Assembly: GCF_022809775.1 (NCBI RefSeq)
Contig: NZ_CP094380.1
Location: forward strand, 2,207,501-2,271,500
Direction of reading: 5' to 3'
From: Pseudodesulfovibrio tunisiensis
GTDB taxonomy: Bacteria; Desulfobacterota; Desulfovibrionia; Desulfovibrionales; Desulfovibrionaceae
DNA: 64,000 nt
Below are positions 1 to 7,841 of this stretch, one piece after another. Position 1 is the stretch's first letter. Every line of letters starts with the position of its first letter. The position numbers were made by a program, and so were the translations under genes. The notes below the pieces were generated by a model, which did not search any database, had not been told where the DNA came from, and worked only from the letters and a program-made list of their open reading frames with translations.

Positions 1-92
1 TGAATTGATCACTTAGTCAACATACTCGTATTAAACGGGCTGTGATTTGCGATCTTAATTTCGCCCAACTCGCTATTTAATTGTCAAAGACC
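1..92 (-). promoter_or_regulatory. 5' leader of an rRNA operon, cut by the window edge
   Basis: Read on the minus strand, this stretch has the boxA-like GGTCTTTGACA (82-92) followed by AATTAAATAGCGAG, the usual run-up to bacterial 16S genes. The last bases before the window edge fit the segment just before a 16S 5' end. The 16S gene itself would lie left of base 1 and is not seen. The three tandem promoters at 143-351 point into this leader. The assignment rests on leader character and promoter context. Confidence 0.75.
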
Positions 93-119
93 GAAGTGGT
101 CCTTATCTTTCAAGGAACT

Positions 120-136
120 CCCCGCTCACTTGCGGG
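120..136 (-). promoter_or_regulatory. Hairpin at the 5' end of the rRNA leader
   Basis: CCCCGC and GCGGGG pair across a short loop immediately downstream of the nearest promoter's expected start (about 136). It would form the first structure in that transcript. Role unknown; it has no T tract and is not a terminator. Confidence 0.4.
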
Positions 137-142
137 GAAGGC

Positions 143-171
143 AAACTAAGTCTTTCGTTCGCCCCTGTCAA
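143..171 (-). promoter_or_regulatory. rRNA promoter, proximal of three
   Basis: On the minus strand, -35 TTGACA (171-166), 17-bp spacer, -10 TAGTTT (148-143). Upstream of the -35 is an A-rich tract of UP-element character with AAAAAAGTTG (about 173-190). This is the best -35 of the three copies. Confidence 0.8.
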
Positions 172-231
172 CAACTTTTTTCAACTTTTTCAAGTCGATC
201 CGTTGTCGACCCGACCGAAGCCGGAAGTGGG

Positions 232-260
232 AACTTAGTCCACTCAGTGAACCCCGTCAA
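232..260 (-). promoter_or_regulatory. rRNA promoter, middle of three
   Basis: On the minus strand, -35 TTGACG (260-255), 17-bp spacer, -10 TAAGTT (237-232). It lies 89 bp upstream of the proximal promoter and has its own A-rich upstream tract. The unit is a degenerate direct repeat of the other two. Confidence 0.75.
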
Positions 261-322
261 CACCTTTCTGCAACTTTTTTTCAGCCGCTTCCCAGTGTTG
301 CCCGACCATGGCCGGGTGGGAG

Positions 323-351
323 AACCTATGTCTTTCGTTTGCCCCAGTCAA
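323..351 (-). promoter_or_regulatory. rRNA promoter, distal of three
   Basis: On the minus strand, -35 TTGACT (351-346), 17-bp spacer, -10 TAGGTT (328-323), preceded by AAAAAAGTTGAAAAAAG. It is 91 bp upstream of the middle promoter. The spacer GGGGCAAACGAAAGACA is nearly identical to that of the proximal promoter. Confidence 0.75.
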
Positions 352-379
352 CATCTTTTTTCAACTTTTTTCAAAGTCG

Positions 380-683
380 ACTGCGATGCCAACCAGTCCA
401 TATCAATGAGAAAGATCAAGCCGCCCGGGTTGCTGAAGCGCCGTTGCGTTTCCCCGTGCGGCGAAGAGGAGTTCTAGAGAAAACACCTCCCCCGGTCAAG
501 CGCTTTTTGCAAAAAAATGCAGCTAAAAAGTCAACATGTTGAAATTGCAGCGTTTTTATGATGAAAGATTTTGCGGAGTCATTGGAGAATCCGCATTTCA
601 CCCCACTCCGACCGGAATGCGCCCCTATACTATATGTATAGGCCCGGCGGCAGGCTGGCTCATCTGCCGCCCAGCTCCGCCAC
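380..683. other. Intergenic stretch upstream of the rRNA promoters
   Basis: No convincing gene. Two structures stand out. CCTATACTATATGTATAGG at 624-642 is a perfect 7-bp-arm inverted repeat with a 5-nt centre, which could be an operator. GGCGGCAG (646-653) pairs with CTGCCGCC (664-671) just beyond the stop of the leftward gene at 684; it lacks a T tract, so it is a doubtful terminator. A fourth TTGACT on the minus strand near 522-527 has no good -10. Confidence 0.5.
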
Positions 684-947
684 CTACCCTTTGCCGGCCC
701 TGATGAGTTCGAAGCGCTCCCTGAGCTTCTTCAGGATATAGTCGTACCCCTTGGGCGTGTGCGGAATCAGGCAGTTGGTGCAGTCCTTTACGCCCTGCTC
801 TGTCCGGGAATGGTTCCCCCCGCATTCCTCGAGGAAATACAGCGGACAGAAGCAGAACAGGCAGTTGAATTCCTCGGGCCGTGCGGTCTTGTGACACGGA
901 AAGTACTCGCAATCCGTGTTGCAGAAAAAGCGATAGCTGTTCTTCAT
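684..947 (-). CDS. Cysteine-rich small domain protein
   Basis: This 87-residue protein begins MKNSYRFFCNTDCEYFPCHK and has nine cysteines spread over its first two thirds (CNTDC, FPC, CLFCFC, C, DCTNC). The pattern matches the cysteine-rich small domain family (PF04071), a short likely metal-binding protein of unknown role found in anaerobes and archaea. I start at the internal ATG (947) because family members begin there. It lies 2 bp downstream of the DUF4389 gene, so the two are probably one leftward operon. Confidence 0.75.
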   Translation of the reverse strand: MKNSYRFFCNTDCEYFPCHKTARPEEFNCLFCFCPLYFLEECGGNHSRTEQGVKDCTNCLIPHTPKGYDYILKKLRERFELIRAGKG

Positions 948-949
948 GA

Positions 950-1264
950 TTAGCGAAACAATACCTGACGCGCCGGTGGCTCGCAATCCTTGTCCATGGG
1001 GAACTCGCCAAAGGGAAACGGTCTGATGTTCTCGTTCAGCGTGGCGTAGCGCATGATGCGATACCCGTACCGGGCCAGACGGTTGCAGAAGAGGCGCAAC
1101 GGTTCACTGCGCTTTCCGGCCACAAGCAGATAGCCGTGCTGAAAGACCACGGCCAACTGGATCATGAGCGTGACCACTTCGAAAAAGATCAGCGCCACCA
1201 CGGCATAGAGAAAACGCCGGGCAACAGCCCCGCGACTTGCGGTTGTTTCTCTGGTTGCGGACAT
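950..1264 (-). CDS. DUF4389-type membrane protein
   Basis: 104 residues with one clear hydrophobic segment (about 18-45, FLYAVVALIFFEVVTLMIQLAVVF). The tail contains NRLARYGYRIMRYATLNEN and RPFPF, typical of DUF4389 proteins. The start at 1264 is supported by GGAGGAAATC directly before ATG; an upstream ATG at 1309 has no such site. Function is unknown; it is probably an inner-membrane protein. It is the first gene of a two-gene leftward unit with the cysteine-rich protein. Confidence 0.8.
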   Translation of the reverse strand: MSATRETTASRGAVARRFLYAVVALIFFEVVTLMIQLAVVFQHGYLLVAGKRSEPLRLFCNRLARYGYRIMRYATLNENIRPFPFGEFPMDKDCEPPARQVLFR

Positions 1265-2128
1265 GATTTCCTCCACGGTTTGAAGCCGAACCGACATGGT
1301 CCGGATCATGCAGCAATCTACGTGGGAACAGGTGCGGAATCAACCTTTGGTGCAAGGAGGCGGCCATGAACCCGGCCATGGTGGAAAAAGCCCTGCGGGT
1401 CAGGACGGTTGCCCACAGAAGAACGGGACTGGATAGCACGACGGCCCGCAACCGGGCGCGCGACGATTTGCTGACATGCGCGGAAGCCATGCTCTCCGGT
1501 GCGGAACGGTTCTGCGTCCGCCTGCTGGTTTTCGGAGCCGTGAAACGGGCAACGGAAAAACCGAACAGGGAGCGTTGCCGGAAAAGAGTTCATTCCTGAA
1601 AACGGAAGGCGCATCTCATTATATGGACGAAAGCGGCGGCAGGCTGGACTCCGGGAGAATTTCCCGGGTCCGGCGGCGGGGGGAACGGCTGAGCAGGAGC
1701 CTCAGAGTGCATTGGAGCAGGAATGGAAACAGGCGGTTTCGCGAGTGTTTCAGGATGGGATTCAGATCGAACGTGTGGCCCGCCTTCTTGCGCAATGCGC
1801 ACGGCGAGCTTCTTGCGCCGTATGTCCCCGCCGCCCTCAACCGCCAGGGGAAAATTAAATCATTTCATTGACCTGCTGACAAAAAAACGAGCTTTGATCC
1901 GCAGGTGTATGAAAACGCTATCCCACCCTTTCGGACTTTGCAAGCCGGAAACGAACAAAAAATATTGCCTGCCGCATATGTCTGCTTTCCATGCACGAAC
2001 AGGATGTGCTCCACACTTGAAAATCCTCGGGGAATGAGTCAACTAGTCGTTGCGGGCCGAACGCGGCATCCACGCCGCCGACACCGACGACAAGCAAATG
2101 GGGCCGAATCGGGTCCGAAGGAGCGCCA
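1265..2128. other. Long stretch without a recognised gene
   Basis: About 860 bp. The best reading-frame candidate is 1366-1599 (+), 77 residues, behind a good AAGGAGG (1354-1360). The product is arginine-rich, resembles nothing I know, and overlaps equally open minus-strand frames, so I do not call it a gene. The last 100 bp hold the AAGGAGC ribosome site of purN. No terminator, tRNA or repeat seen. Confidence 0.5.
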
Positions 2129-2833
2129 ATGACACTGCCCATCGCCGTTCTGGTTTCCGGGAGCGGCTCCAATCTGCAATCCATCATCGACAGGATCGAA
2201 GCCGGTGAACTCGACGCCGAGATAAAACTTGTGGTCTCCAACAAGCCCGGTGCCTATGGCATTGAGCGGGCCAAAAAGCACGGCATCCCCTACAAGGTAC
2301 TGCTGCACACGGACTTCGGCTCCCGCGAGGAGTTTGATCAGGCCATGGGCGACGTCATTGAAGCGGCAGGCGTGGACCGCACCGGAGCCATTGTCATGGC
2401 CGGATTCATGCGCATTGTCACGCCCGGCTTTCTCCAGCGGTTCGACCACCGCGTGCTGAACATCCATCCCGCGCTGCTGCCCAGCTTTCCGGGTGTGCAC
2501 GGCCAGAGTGATGCGGCGGACTATGGCGTGAAGATTTCCGGCTGCACCGTACATTTCGTGGACGAAACCATGGACAACGGTCCCATCGTGATTCAGGCGG
2601 CCGTGCCGTGCAGCGCTGGCGAAGACGGCGGGCATCTCGGACCACGCATCCTCAAGCTGGAACACCGCATTTTCCCCCAGGCCATCCAATGGCTGGCCGA
2701 GGACAGGCTGGTCAGGGAAGGCCGCCATGTCCGGCTGCGCGTTTCCGGCAAACCGCTCGCGGCCCAGCCTCAGGCGGATGTGGCCCCCGCGGCCCCGGCT
2801 CTGGTGTGGCCGCCTCTGGAACAAGGCTTCTAG
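2129..2833 (+). CDS. purN: Phosphoribosylglycinamide formyltransferase
   Basis: Transfers a formyl group from 10-formyltetrahydrofolate to GAR in purine synthesis, in the cytoplasm. The N-terminus has VLVSGSGSNLQSII. The catalytic Asn and His are in LNIHPALLPSFPG, and the Asp is in FVDETMDNGPIVIQ. At 234 residues it is about 25 longer than usual; the extra is an Ala/Pro-rich tail after residue 210. The start follows AAGGAGCGCCA. It heads a rightward run with the exonuclease, cbiF and yjbQ genes. Confidence 0.95.
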   Translation: MTLPIAVLVSGSGSNLQSIIDRIEAGELDAEIKLVVSNKPGAYGIERAKKHGIPYKVLLHTDFGSREEFDQAMGDVIEAAGVDRTGAIVMAGFMRIVTPGFLQRFDHRVLNIHPALLPSFPGVHGQSDAADYGVKISGCTVHFVDETMDNGPIVIQAAVPCSAGEDGGHLGPRILKLEHRIFPQAIQWLAEDRLVREGRHVRLRVSGKPLAAQPQADVAPAAPALVWPPLEQGF

Positions 2834-2876
2834 CAACCTGCTTTTTCGATTATCTCACTGACTTCAATGGAGTACC

Positions 2877-3419
2877 ATGCCCTGCATGAATCTTGACGAC
2901 GTCTGTTTCGTGGCTCTGGATTTCGAGACCGCCGATCCCAAACGGGACAGCGCATGCGCCCTTGGTCTGGTCCGGGTGGAACGAGGCAGGATCGCGGCCC
3001 GCGACTATCGACTGATCCGTCCGCCCAGAAGCCGATTCAATCCGTTCTGCGTCCGGGTGCACGGCATCACCTGGAAGGACGTGGAGCATGAACCGGTCTT
3101 TGCGGACCTGTGGCCCGAATTCTCGGCCATGCTCGACGGCGCGCAGTTTCTGGCCGCACACAATGCGCCCTTCGACCGCTCCGTGCTCAACGCATGCTGC
3201 GACATGGCCGAAGTGTCCGCTCCGGTTCAGCCCTTCATGTGCACGGTGCAGCTTTCCCGCGCCACCTGGGACCTGTCGTCCAACAAGCTGCCGTGCGTGT
3301 GCGACCATCTGGGCATCGGTCTGGATCACCACAACGCGGCATCGGATGCCGAGGCATGCGCACGCATTGCCGTGGCCGGGCTGCGCGAGAATCCCGACTA
3401 TCTGGAGCGGGTCCTGTAA
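2877..3419 (+). CDS. DnaQ-like 3'-5' exonuclease
   Basis: 180 residues forming a single DEDDh exonuclease domain: DFETAD (residues 15-20) carries the first acidic pair, HNAPFDRSVL the third, and HHNAASDAEACA the His and last Asp. It is about the size of a free-standing epsilon-like domain, so it may act in repair or RNA turnover rather than as the polymerase III proofreader. ATG at 2877 follows GGAG; an ATG three codons on is also possible. Its stop overlaps the next start (TAATG). Confidence 0.85.
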   Translation: MPCMNLDDVCFVALDFETADPKRDSACALGLVRVERGRIAARDYRLIRPPRSRFNPFCVRVHGITWKDVEHEPVFADLWPEFSAMLDGAQFLAAHNAPFDRSVLNACCDMAEVSAPVQPFMCTVQLSRATWDLSSNKLPCVCDHLGIGLDHHNAASDAEACARIAVAGLRENPDYLERVL

Positions 3420-4192
3420 TGTCCGCGCATGGGCATCCCGTGTATTTCATCGGCGCAGGGCCGGGCGATCCCGACCTGATCACGGTCAAGGGCCGCAAAC
3501 TCGTGGAACGCGCCGATCTGGTGCTGTACGCCGGATCGCTCGTGCCGGGCGAAGTGGTGGCATGTGCCCGGAAGGACGCGCGCGTCGTGGATTCCGCGCC
3601 CCTTGATCTGGAGCAGACCCATGCCGAACTCATGACCTGCGTGCAAAACGGCGGGCTGGCCGTACGCGTGCATACCGGAGACCCGGCCCTGTATGGCGCG
3701 ATCCGCGAACAGATGGCGTTGCTGAATCGCGACGGCGTGGCCTATGAGGTGGTGCCGGGTGTGACTGCGGGATTTGCCTCGGCTGCTGCGGCCTGCCGTT
3801 CCTACACCGTGCCCGAGGTCACGCAGACCCTGATCTTCACCCGGCTGGAAGGCCGGACCCCGGTGCCGGAGCGCGAACAGTTGGCCAAACTCGCCGCGCA
3901 CGGCTCGGCCATGTGCGTGTATCTTTCCGCAGGCGATCCCGAGGGAGTGCAGCGCGAACTTCTGGCCGGAGCATACGAACCGGACACCCTTGTCGTGGCG
4001 GCCTACCGCGTGGGCTGGCCCGACCAGCAGATACGGGAAACCGTGCTGGCCGATCTGGCAAGCACGGCCCGGGAAAACAACTTCACCCGCCAGACCGTGT
4101 TTCTGATCCTCCCGGGGCAGGGCAAATCCGACGCATCCTCGGCAAAATCCCTGCTGTACGACACGAATTTTCAGCACATGTTCCGGAAATAG
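3419..4192 (+). CDS. cbiF: Precorrin-4 / cobalt-precorrin-4 C11-methyltransferase
   Basis: SAM-dependent methylation at C-11 of the corrin ring in cobalamin synthesis. 257 residues of the uroporphyrinogen-methyltransferase fold: GAGPGDPDLITVKG near the N-terminus, GDPALYGA about residue 93, and VVPGVTAGFASAAAA for the SAM pocket. In an anaerobe the cobalt-first route (CbiF) is more likely than CobM. The start codon overlaps the exonuclease stop by one base, so translation is coupled. The other cobalamin gene in the window is cbiA at 34727-36127. Confidence 0.93.
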   Translation: MSAHGHPVYFIGAGPGDPDLITVKGRKLVERADLVLYAGSLVPGEVVACARKDARVVDSAPLDLEQTHAELMTCVQNGGLAVRVHTGDPALYGAIREQMALLNRDGVAYEVVPGVTAGFASAAAACRSYTVPEVTQTLIFTRLEGRTPVPEREQLAKLAAHGSAMCVYLSAGDPEGVQRELLAGAYEPDTLVVAAYRVGWPDQQIRETVLADLASTARENNFTRQTVFLILPGQGKSDASSAKSLLYDTNFQHMFRK

Positions 4193-4201
4193 GAGGTTGC
4201 C

Positions 4202-4600
4202 ATGGAAACATTGGAAGTTCGCACCCATGAGCGCGAGGAAATGGTGAACGTGACCTCGCAGGTACGCCAGCTCGTGCGCCGCAACAACTGGCAGACCGGG
4301 GCCGTGCTGCTGTACTGCCCGCACACCACGGGCGCAGTGACCATCAATGAAGGCGCGGACCCGGACGTTGTGCGCGACATCACGGTCAACATGCGCAAGC
4401 TGGTCCCCTATCGAGGCGACTACCGCCACGCCGAGGGCAACTCCGATGCACACATCAAGTCATCCATGTTCGGCTGCGACCAGCTCGTCATCGTGGAGAA
4501 TGGCGACCTCCAGCTCGGCACGTGGCAAAAAATCTATTTCTGCGAATTCGACGGCCCGAGAAGCCGCAAGCTGTGGGTGAAGTGGCTTCCAAGCAAGTAA
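4202..4600 (+). CDS. yjbQ: YjbQ family protein (secondary thiamine-phosphate synthase type)
   Basis: 132 residues, normal for UPF0047/YjbQ. It shows the conserved YCPHTTGAVTINE and the HAEGNSDAHIKSS block with the His and Ser residues of the putative active site. AGGAGGTTGCC precedes the ATG. The biochemical role is weakly established; some homologues give thiamine phosphate synthase activity. A broken second copy of its 3' half is found at 6838-7075 on the far side of the araC-SDR block. Confidence 0.9.
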   Translation: METLEVRTHEREEMVNVTSQVRQLVRRNNWQTGAVLLYCPHTTGAVTINEGADPDVVRDITVNMRKLVPYRGDYRHAEGNSDAHIKSSMFGCDQLVIVENGDLQLGTWQKIYFCEFDGPRSRKLWVKWLPSK

Positions 4601-4703
4601 TCGGATTCAGCCACTTTCATGCCGTTTGCCATGGGGGTGCCGGATTCTGTCTCTGATTCATGAAAGACACCTGTGGAGACTCTGAAGTTTCACCGGGGAC
4701 GGA

Positions 4704-5702
4704 TTACTGCACCACGGACTGACGGTACGTTTTCGGGGTTATTCCGGTCCATGAGCTGAATGCGCGCGCAAAGGAATTTGTATCCTGAAAACCGAGCAGG
4801 AACGAGATTTCACTTGCAGGGAGGCTTGAGTTGGCGAGGTAGTGAAACGCAAGTTCCTTTCGGGTAAGCGAGAGGAGCTTCTGATAGCTGACCCCTTCGC
4901 TGCCGAGCTTGCGCTGAAGCGTGCGCTTGCTCGTGGCAAGAACTTCCGCCGCGTCCTCAATTGAGGACTGGCCCCGCGGGAGCATCTCCAGCAATGCGCT
5001 TTTGACTCTCTGGGACGTGGGGGCTTCGCTGTCAAGGTCGGAAAGCCGCTGCTTGAGCCTGGGTTCGAAGAAATTCCACATCTCGACGTTTTCCGTAAGA
5101 AACGGACGTGTTGCGTCTTCGGCGGCGAAAGATATGCTGTAGAATTCGTCCACGTCCACGCTGATCTGGAAGAACTCCTCGTATGCTGCGATATTGTCAG
5201 GCTCATGCCCGAAGATGACGCTGTGGGGAATGATGGCGTGCCGCGTGGCCTTGCGGATGAGCCACGTCATGATGACAAGCTCCGTAATTCCGATGGACTG
5301 TGGCAAAACCGGATTGTAGCCGACACAGTCCACGGAGAGCATTGTCCGTTCCGGCGTAATGGCAACGGTCAGATTCAGCGGGCCGACAAGACGTTTGAAT
5401 TGGCTGAGACGCTGCATGGCGACGTTGAAGTTCGGGCTGCATAGCGCGGCGAACATCGGCGGATTGAAAAGCTCCGTGCTGAGTTTTTCCGCGATCAGCA
5501 GTGGCAGCGCACTTTTCCCAGCTGTTTTTTCCAACCCGGACCAGAGTGCGAAATAGTCTTCTGTGCCAAGAAGGATCTCTCCGCGAGAGAACAGGTCCGC
5601 GGGAAGCCCCGCCAACGTCAGCACCTCGGCGGGGTTCAATCCCATGTCGATCATCAGGAGCTTCCAGCCTTCATGGATGCGGAAGCGGGTTGCCTGTTTC
5701 AC
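4704..5702 (-). CDS. AraC family transcriptional regulator
   Basis: 332 residues. Residues about 20-200 form an arabinose-binding-like ligand domain (PF12625 type). Residues 235-330 hold two helix-turn-helix units ending in the family signature SEISFLLGFQDTNSFARAFSSWTGITPKTYR. It is read in the same direction as the SDR gene 12 bp upstream, so they are probably co-transcribed and it may control that gene. Base composition looks less GC-rich than the flanking genes. Confidence 0.9.
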   Translation of the reverse strand: MKQATRFRIHEGWKLLMIDMGLNPAEVLTLAGLPADLFSRGEILLGTEDYFALWSGLEKTAGKSALPLLIAEKLSTELFNPPMFAALCSPNFNVAMQRLSQFKRLVGPLNLTVAITPERTMLSVDCVGYNPVLPQSIGITELVIMTWLIRKATRHAIIPHSVIFGHEPDNIAAYEEFFQISVDVDEFYSISFAAEDATRPFLTENVEMWNFFEPRLKQRLSDLDSEAPTSQRVKSALLEMLPRGQSSIEDAAEVLATSKRTLQRKLGSEGVSYQKLLSLTRKELAFHYLANSSLPASEISFLLGFQDTNSFARAFSSWTGITPKTYRQSVVQ

Positions 5703-5714
5703 TGGATCATCCCT

Positions 5715-6551
5715 TTAGTTTGCCTTCACGATGGACATGACGGCCTTGTCAAAGAGGCGGTCGCCGAGCCATTTGCGCATGAACAGCAGCGTGCATGCAT
5801 AGTACCCGCCGGAATAACGAGTTTTTGGACGGCGGGCATGGACAGCTTTCATGACAAGGTTGGTAATCACGCCAGGGGCAGACATCCTGCCTTTGGCCTC
5901 TGCTTCCCTGGTGGCGGCGATCAGGCCTTCAACCATCTTGCGGTATGGTCCCTTGCCGGAGCGTTTTACCATGGGGCCGGTCATGACGTCGGCAAATTCG
6001 CTCTTGATGGCGCCCGGTTCGATGATGACAACATCGATTCCGAATTGCTCCACTTCAATCCGCAAGCTGTCCGACCACCCCTCCAGCGCGTACTTGGTGG
6101 CGTGATACCAGCTTCCGAGCGGGGTATGCACTTTGCCGCCAACAGATGAAATGTTGATGATCTTGCCGGACCGCTTCTCGCGCATGGCAGGCAGCACAAG
6201 CTGCGTCAGCCGCGCCAGACCGAACAGATTGACCTCGAATTGGTAGCGGGCGTCGTCGATGGTCGTTTCCTCCATTGCGCCATACATGCCAAACCCCGCG
6301 GAATTTACGAGGATATCCACGCCGCCATGGTCCTTCCCGATCTTCCGGACAACCGCAAGGATATCTTCTTCCTTCGTGATATCCATCTTCAGCGCTTTCG
6401 CGCCAAGGCTTTCCAGGTCATGCATCTGCTCCACGCGCCGAGCCACAACATATACCGTTGCGCCATCCTTCAGCAACTTTTTCGCAATGTCCCTGCCCAT
6501 GCCCGAAGATGCCCCTGTTACCAGTGCCACCTTGTTGCTCGATCTTCCCAT
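5715..6551 (-). CDS. Short-chain dehydrogenase/reductase
   Basis: 278-residue classical SDR. TGASSGMG is the NAD(P)-binding glycine motif, NSAGFGMYG the stabilising motif, and ISSVGG with YHATK supply the Ser-Tyr-Lys catalytic set. Substrate unknown. Start at 6551 is chosen for AAGGAGAAACGAAA before ATG; an ATG ten codons upstream lacks a site. It precedes the AraC gene and, with it, lies between the intact and broken yjbQ copies. SDR-AraC pairs often handle inducible substrates, but nothing here shows which. Confidence 0.9.
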   Translation of the reverse strand: MGRSSNKVALVTGASSGMGRDIAKKLLKDGATVYVVARRVEQMHDLESLGAKALKMDITKEEDILAVVRKIGKDHGGVDILVNSAGFGMYGAMEETTIDDARYQFEVNLFGLARLTQLVLPAMREKRSGKIINISSVGGKVHTPLGSWYHATKYALEGWSDSLRIEVEQFGIDVVIIEPGAIKSEFADVMTGPMVKRSGKGPYRKMVEGLIAATREAEAKGRMSAPGVITNLVMKAVHARRPKTRYSGGYYACTLLFMRKWLGDRLFDKAVMSIVKAN

Positions 6552-6579
6552 TTTCGTTTCTCCTTGGGTGATGTTTTCC

Positions 6580-6595
6580 ATACCCGGAAGGGTAT
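6580..6595. promoter_or_regulatory. Small inverted repeat upstream of the SDR gene
   Basis: ATACCC-GGAA-GGGTAT, perfect 6-bp arms, 28 bp before the SDR start. A possible operator for the neighbouring AraC regulator. Positional inference only. Confidence 0.3.
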
Positions 6596-6837
6596 CAGCA
6601 ATTCACGCCTCATCAATCGCGGATGACGCCATCTCCCATGCAGATTGCGCCATCTGAATGAACTTTATTTTCCTGCAAGGGGGCTGGCGAATTGAGCGAA
6701 CACTTTGCATGGAGACTGGAGAGAAAGAAGGGCGAAACATTTCACGAACAGAAAAGAACCTTGCTTCACTCCTTTTCGAGTTGCAGCCAAAAATCTGGCG
6801 GCATTGTGCAATGATTCCGCTTGAGGTATTTCAATGC

Positions 6838-7075
6838 TTGCCGTCAACGAAGGCGCGGACCAGGACGTTATGCGTGACATCACGGTCAACAAGAGCAAGC
6901 TGGTCCCGTATCGTGGCGATTTCCGTCACGCCGAGGGCAGTTCCGACGCGCCCATCAAGTCATCGTCATCGTGGAGAATGGCGACCTCCAGCTCGGCACA
7001 TGGCAGAAAGTCCACTTCTGCGAGTTCAACGGCCCGAGAAGCCGCAAGCTGTGGGTGAAGTGGTTGGCCGGGTAG
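6838..7075 (+). pseudogene. Broken yjbQ copy: 5'-truncated with a 22-bp deletion
   Basis: This stretch matches the 3' part of yjbQ (about 4338-4600) closely, beginning at GTCAACGAAGGCGCGGACC and ending at GTGAAGTGG plus a stop. Compared with the intact copy it lacks the first 45 or so codons and has lost 22 bp after ATCAAGTCATC, which breaks the frame. After the deletion the old frame resumes in another phase through SRKLWVKW. It lies 33 bp upstream of the LUD gene, as if the original order were yjbQ-LUD. Confidence 0.85.
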
Positions 7076-7108
7076 CAGTCCCCTTTCCCTTTTTCCAATG
7101 GAGCCATC

Positions 7109-7741
7109 ATGTCCTCCTCCCTTTTCGACCGGACAGTCGATTCCCTGAAAAAAAACCATTTCAACGTGTTCATTGCCGATGATCCGGGGCAGGCCCGGCA
7201 GATCATTCTGGATGACATCCTGCCGGGAATCACGCCGGGACTCGTGTCCTACGGCGATTCCATGACATTGCAGGCCACCGGAGTGCTGGACGACATGCGC
7301 CACCGGGACGGGTGGGAGTTTCTCGACACCTTCGAGCCGGGTGTGGACAGGGCGGAGATTCTGGAACGCCGTCGCCGGGCAGTGCTGGCCGATCTCTTCT
7401 TCACGGGCACCAACGCCCTGACCGCCAGGGGGCAGCTCGTGAATCTGGACATGGTGGGCAACCGCGTGGGCGGCATTGTCTGGGGGCCGCGCCATGTGGT
7501 CCTGACCATCGGCACGAACAAGATCGTGGAGGACCTTGAGCAGGCCACGGCCCGCATCAGGGAAATCGCTGCCCCGCTCAATGCCAAACGTCACGAGATT
7601 CGCACCCCGTGCGTGAAGACCGGCAAGTGCATGGATTGCAAAAGCCCGGACCGCATCTGCAACACATGGATGATCACGGAAAAATGCTGGCCCGCAGGCC
7701 GCATCTCCGTGGTGCTCATTCGAGGTGAATACGGGCTGTAG
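7109..7741 (+). CDS. LUD-domain protein (lactate utilisation LutC/YkgG type)
   Basis: 210 residues matching the LUD (DUF162) family, best known from the LutABC lactate oxidation complex. Seen: GLVSYGDSMTLQATGVLDDM, an NALTARGQLVNLDMVGNRV core, and a C-terminal TPCVKTGKCMDCKSPDRICN with four cysteines, common in the stand-alone anaerobe version. No lutA or lutB neighbour is present, so the role is open. The start at 7109 has only a weak site (GGAGCC). Confidence 0.85.
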   Translation: MSSSLFDRTVDSLKKNHFNVFIADDPGQARQIILDDILPGITPGLVSYGDSMTLQATGVLDDMRHRDGWEFLDTFEPGVDRAEILERRRRAVLADLFFTGTNALTARGQLVNLDMVGNRVGGIVWGPRHVVLTIGTNKIVEDLEQATARIREIAAPLNAKRHEIRTPCVKTGKCMDCKSPDRICNTWMITEKCWPAGRISVVLIRGEYGL

Positions 7742-7805
7742 CACAGTCTCCCGACGATTGTCCGACACGTTCCCACAGCTCCCTGCCCTTGATCCGGAAT
7801 TCTGC

Positions 7806-7833
7806 TTGACGCAAACAGTTTAGCTGCTATACA
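7806..7833 (+). promoter_or_regulatory. Promoter of marR
   Basis: TTGACG (7806-7811), 16-bp spacer, TATACA (7828-7833) with TGC just before it as an extended -10. The expected start is about 7839-7841, at the very edge of the marR ATG (7842). Confidence 0.65.
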
Positions 7834-7841
7834 CTTCCACC

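Noticed and set aside
130..477. Open frame of 115 codons over the rRNA promoters
   Set aside because: It runs across three promoter repeats, has no ribosome site and no recognisable protein; the frame arises from the repeated DNA.
624..642. The palindrome as a -10 element for a rightward gene
   Set aside because: TATACT and TATAGG are present, but no -35 at the right distance and no rightward gene follows within 1.4 kb.
1366..1599. 77-codon frame behind a good AAGGAGG
   Set aside because: The product is arginine-rich with no family features, and frames on the other strand are equally open. Not enough to call a gene.
3398..4453. Long minus-strand frame opposite cbiF and yjbQ
   Set aside because: A shadow frame of high-GC coding DNA; the plus strand has clear enzyme motifs throughout.
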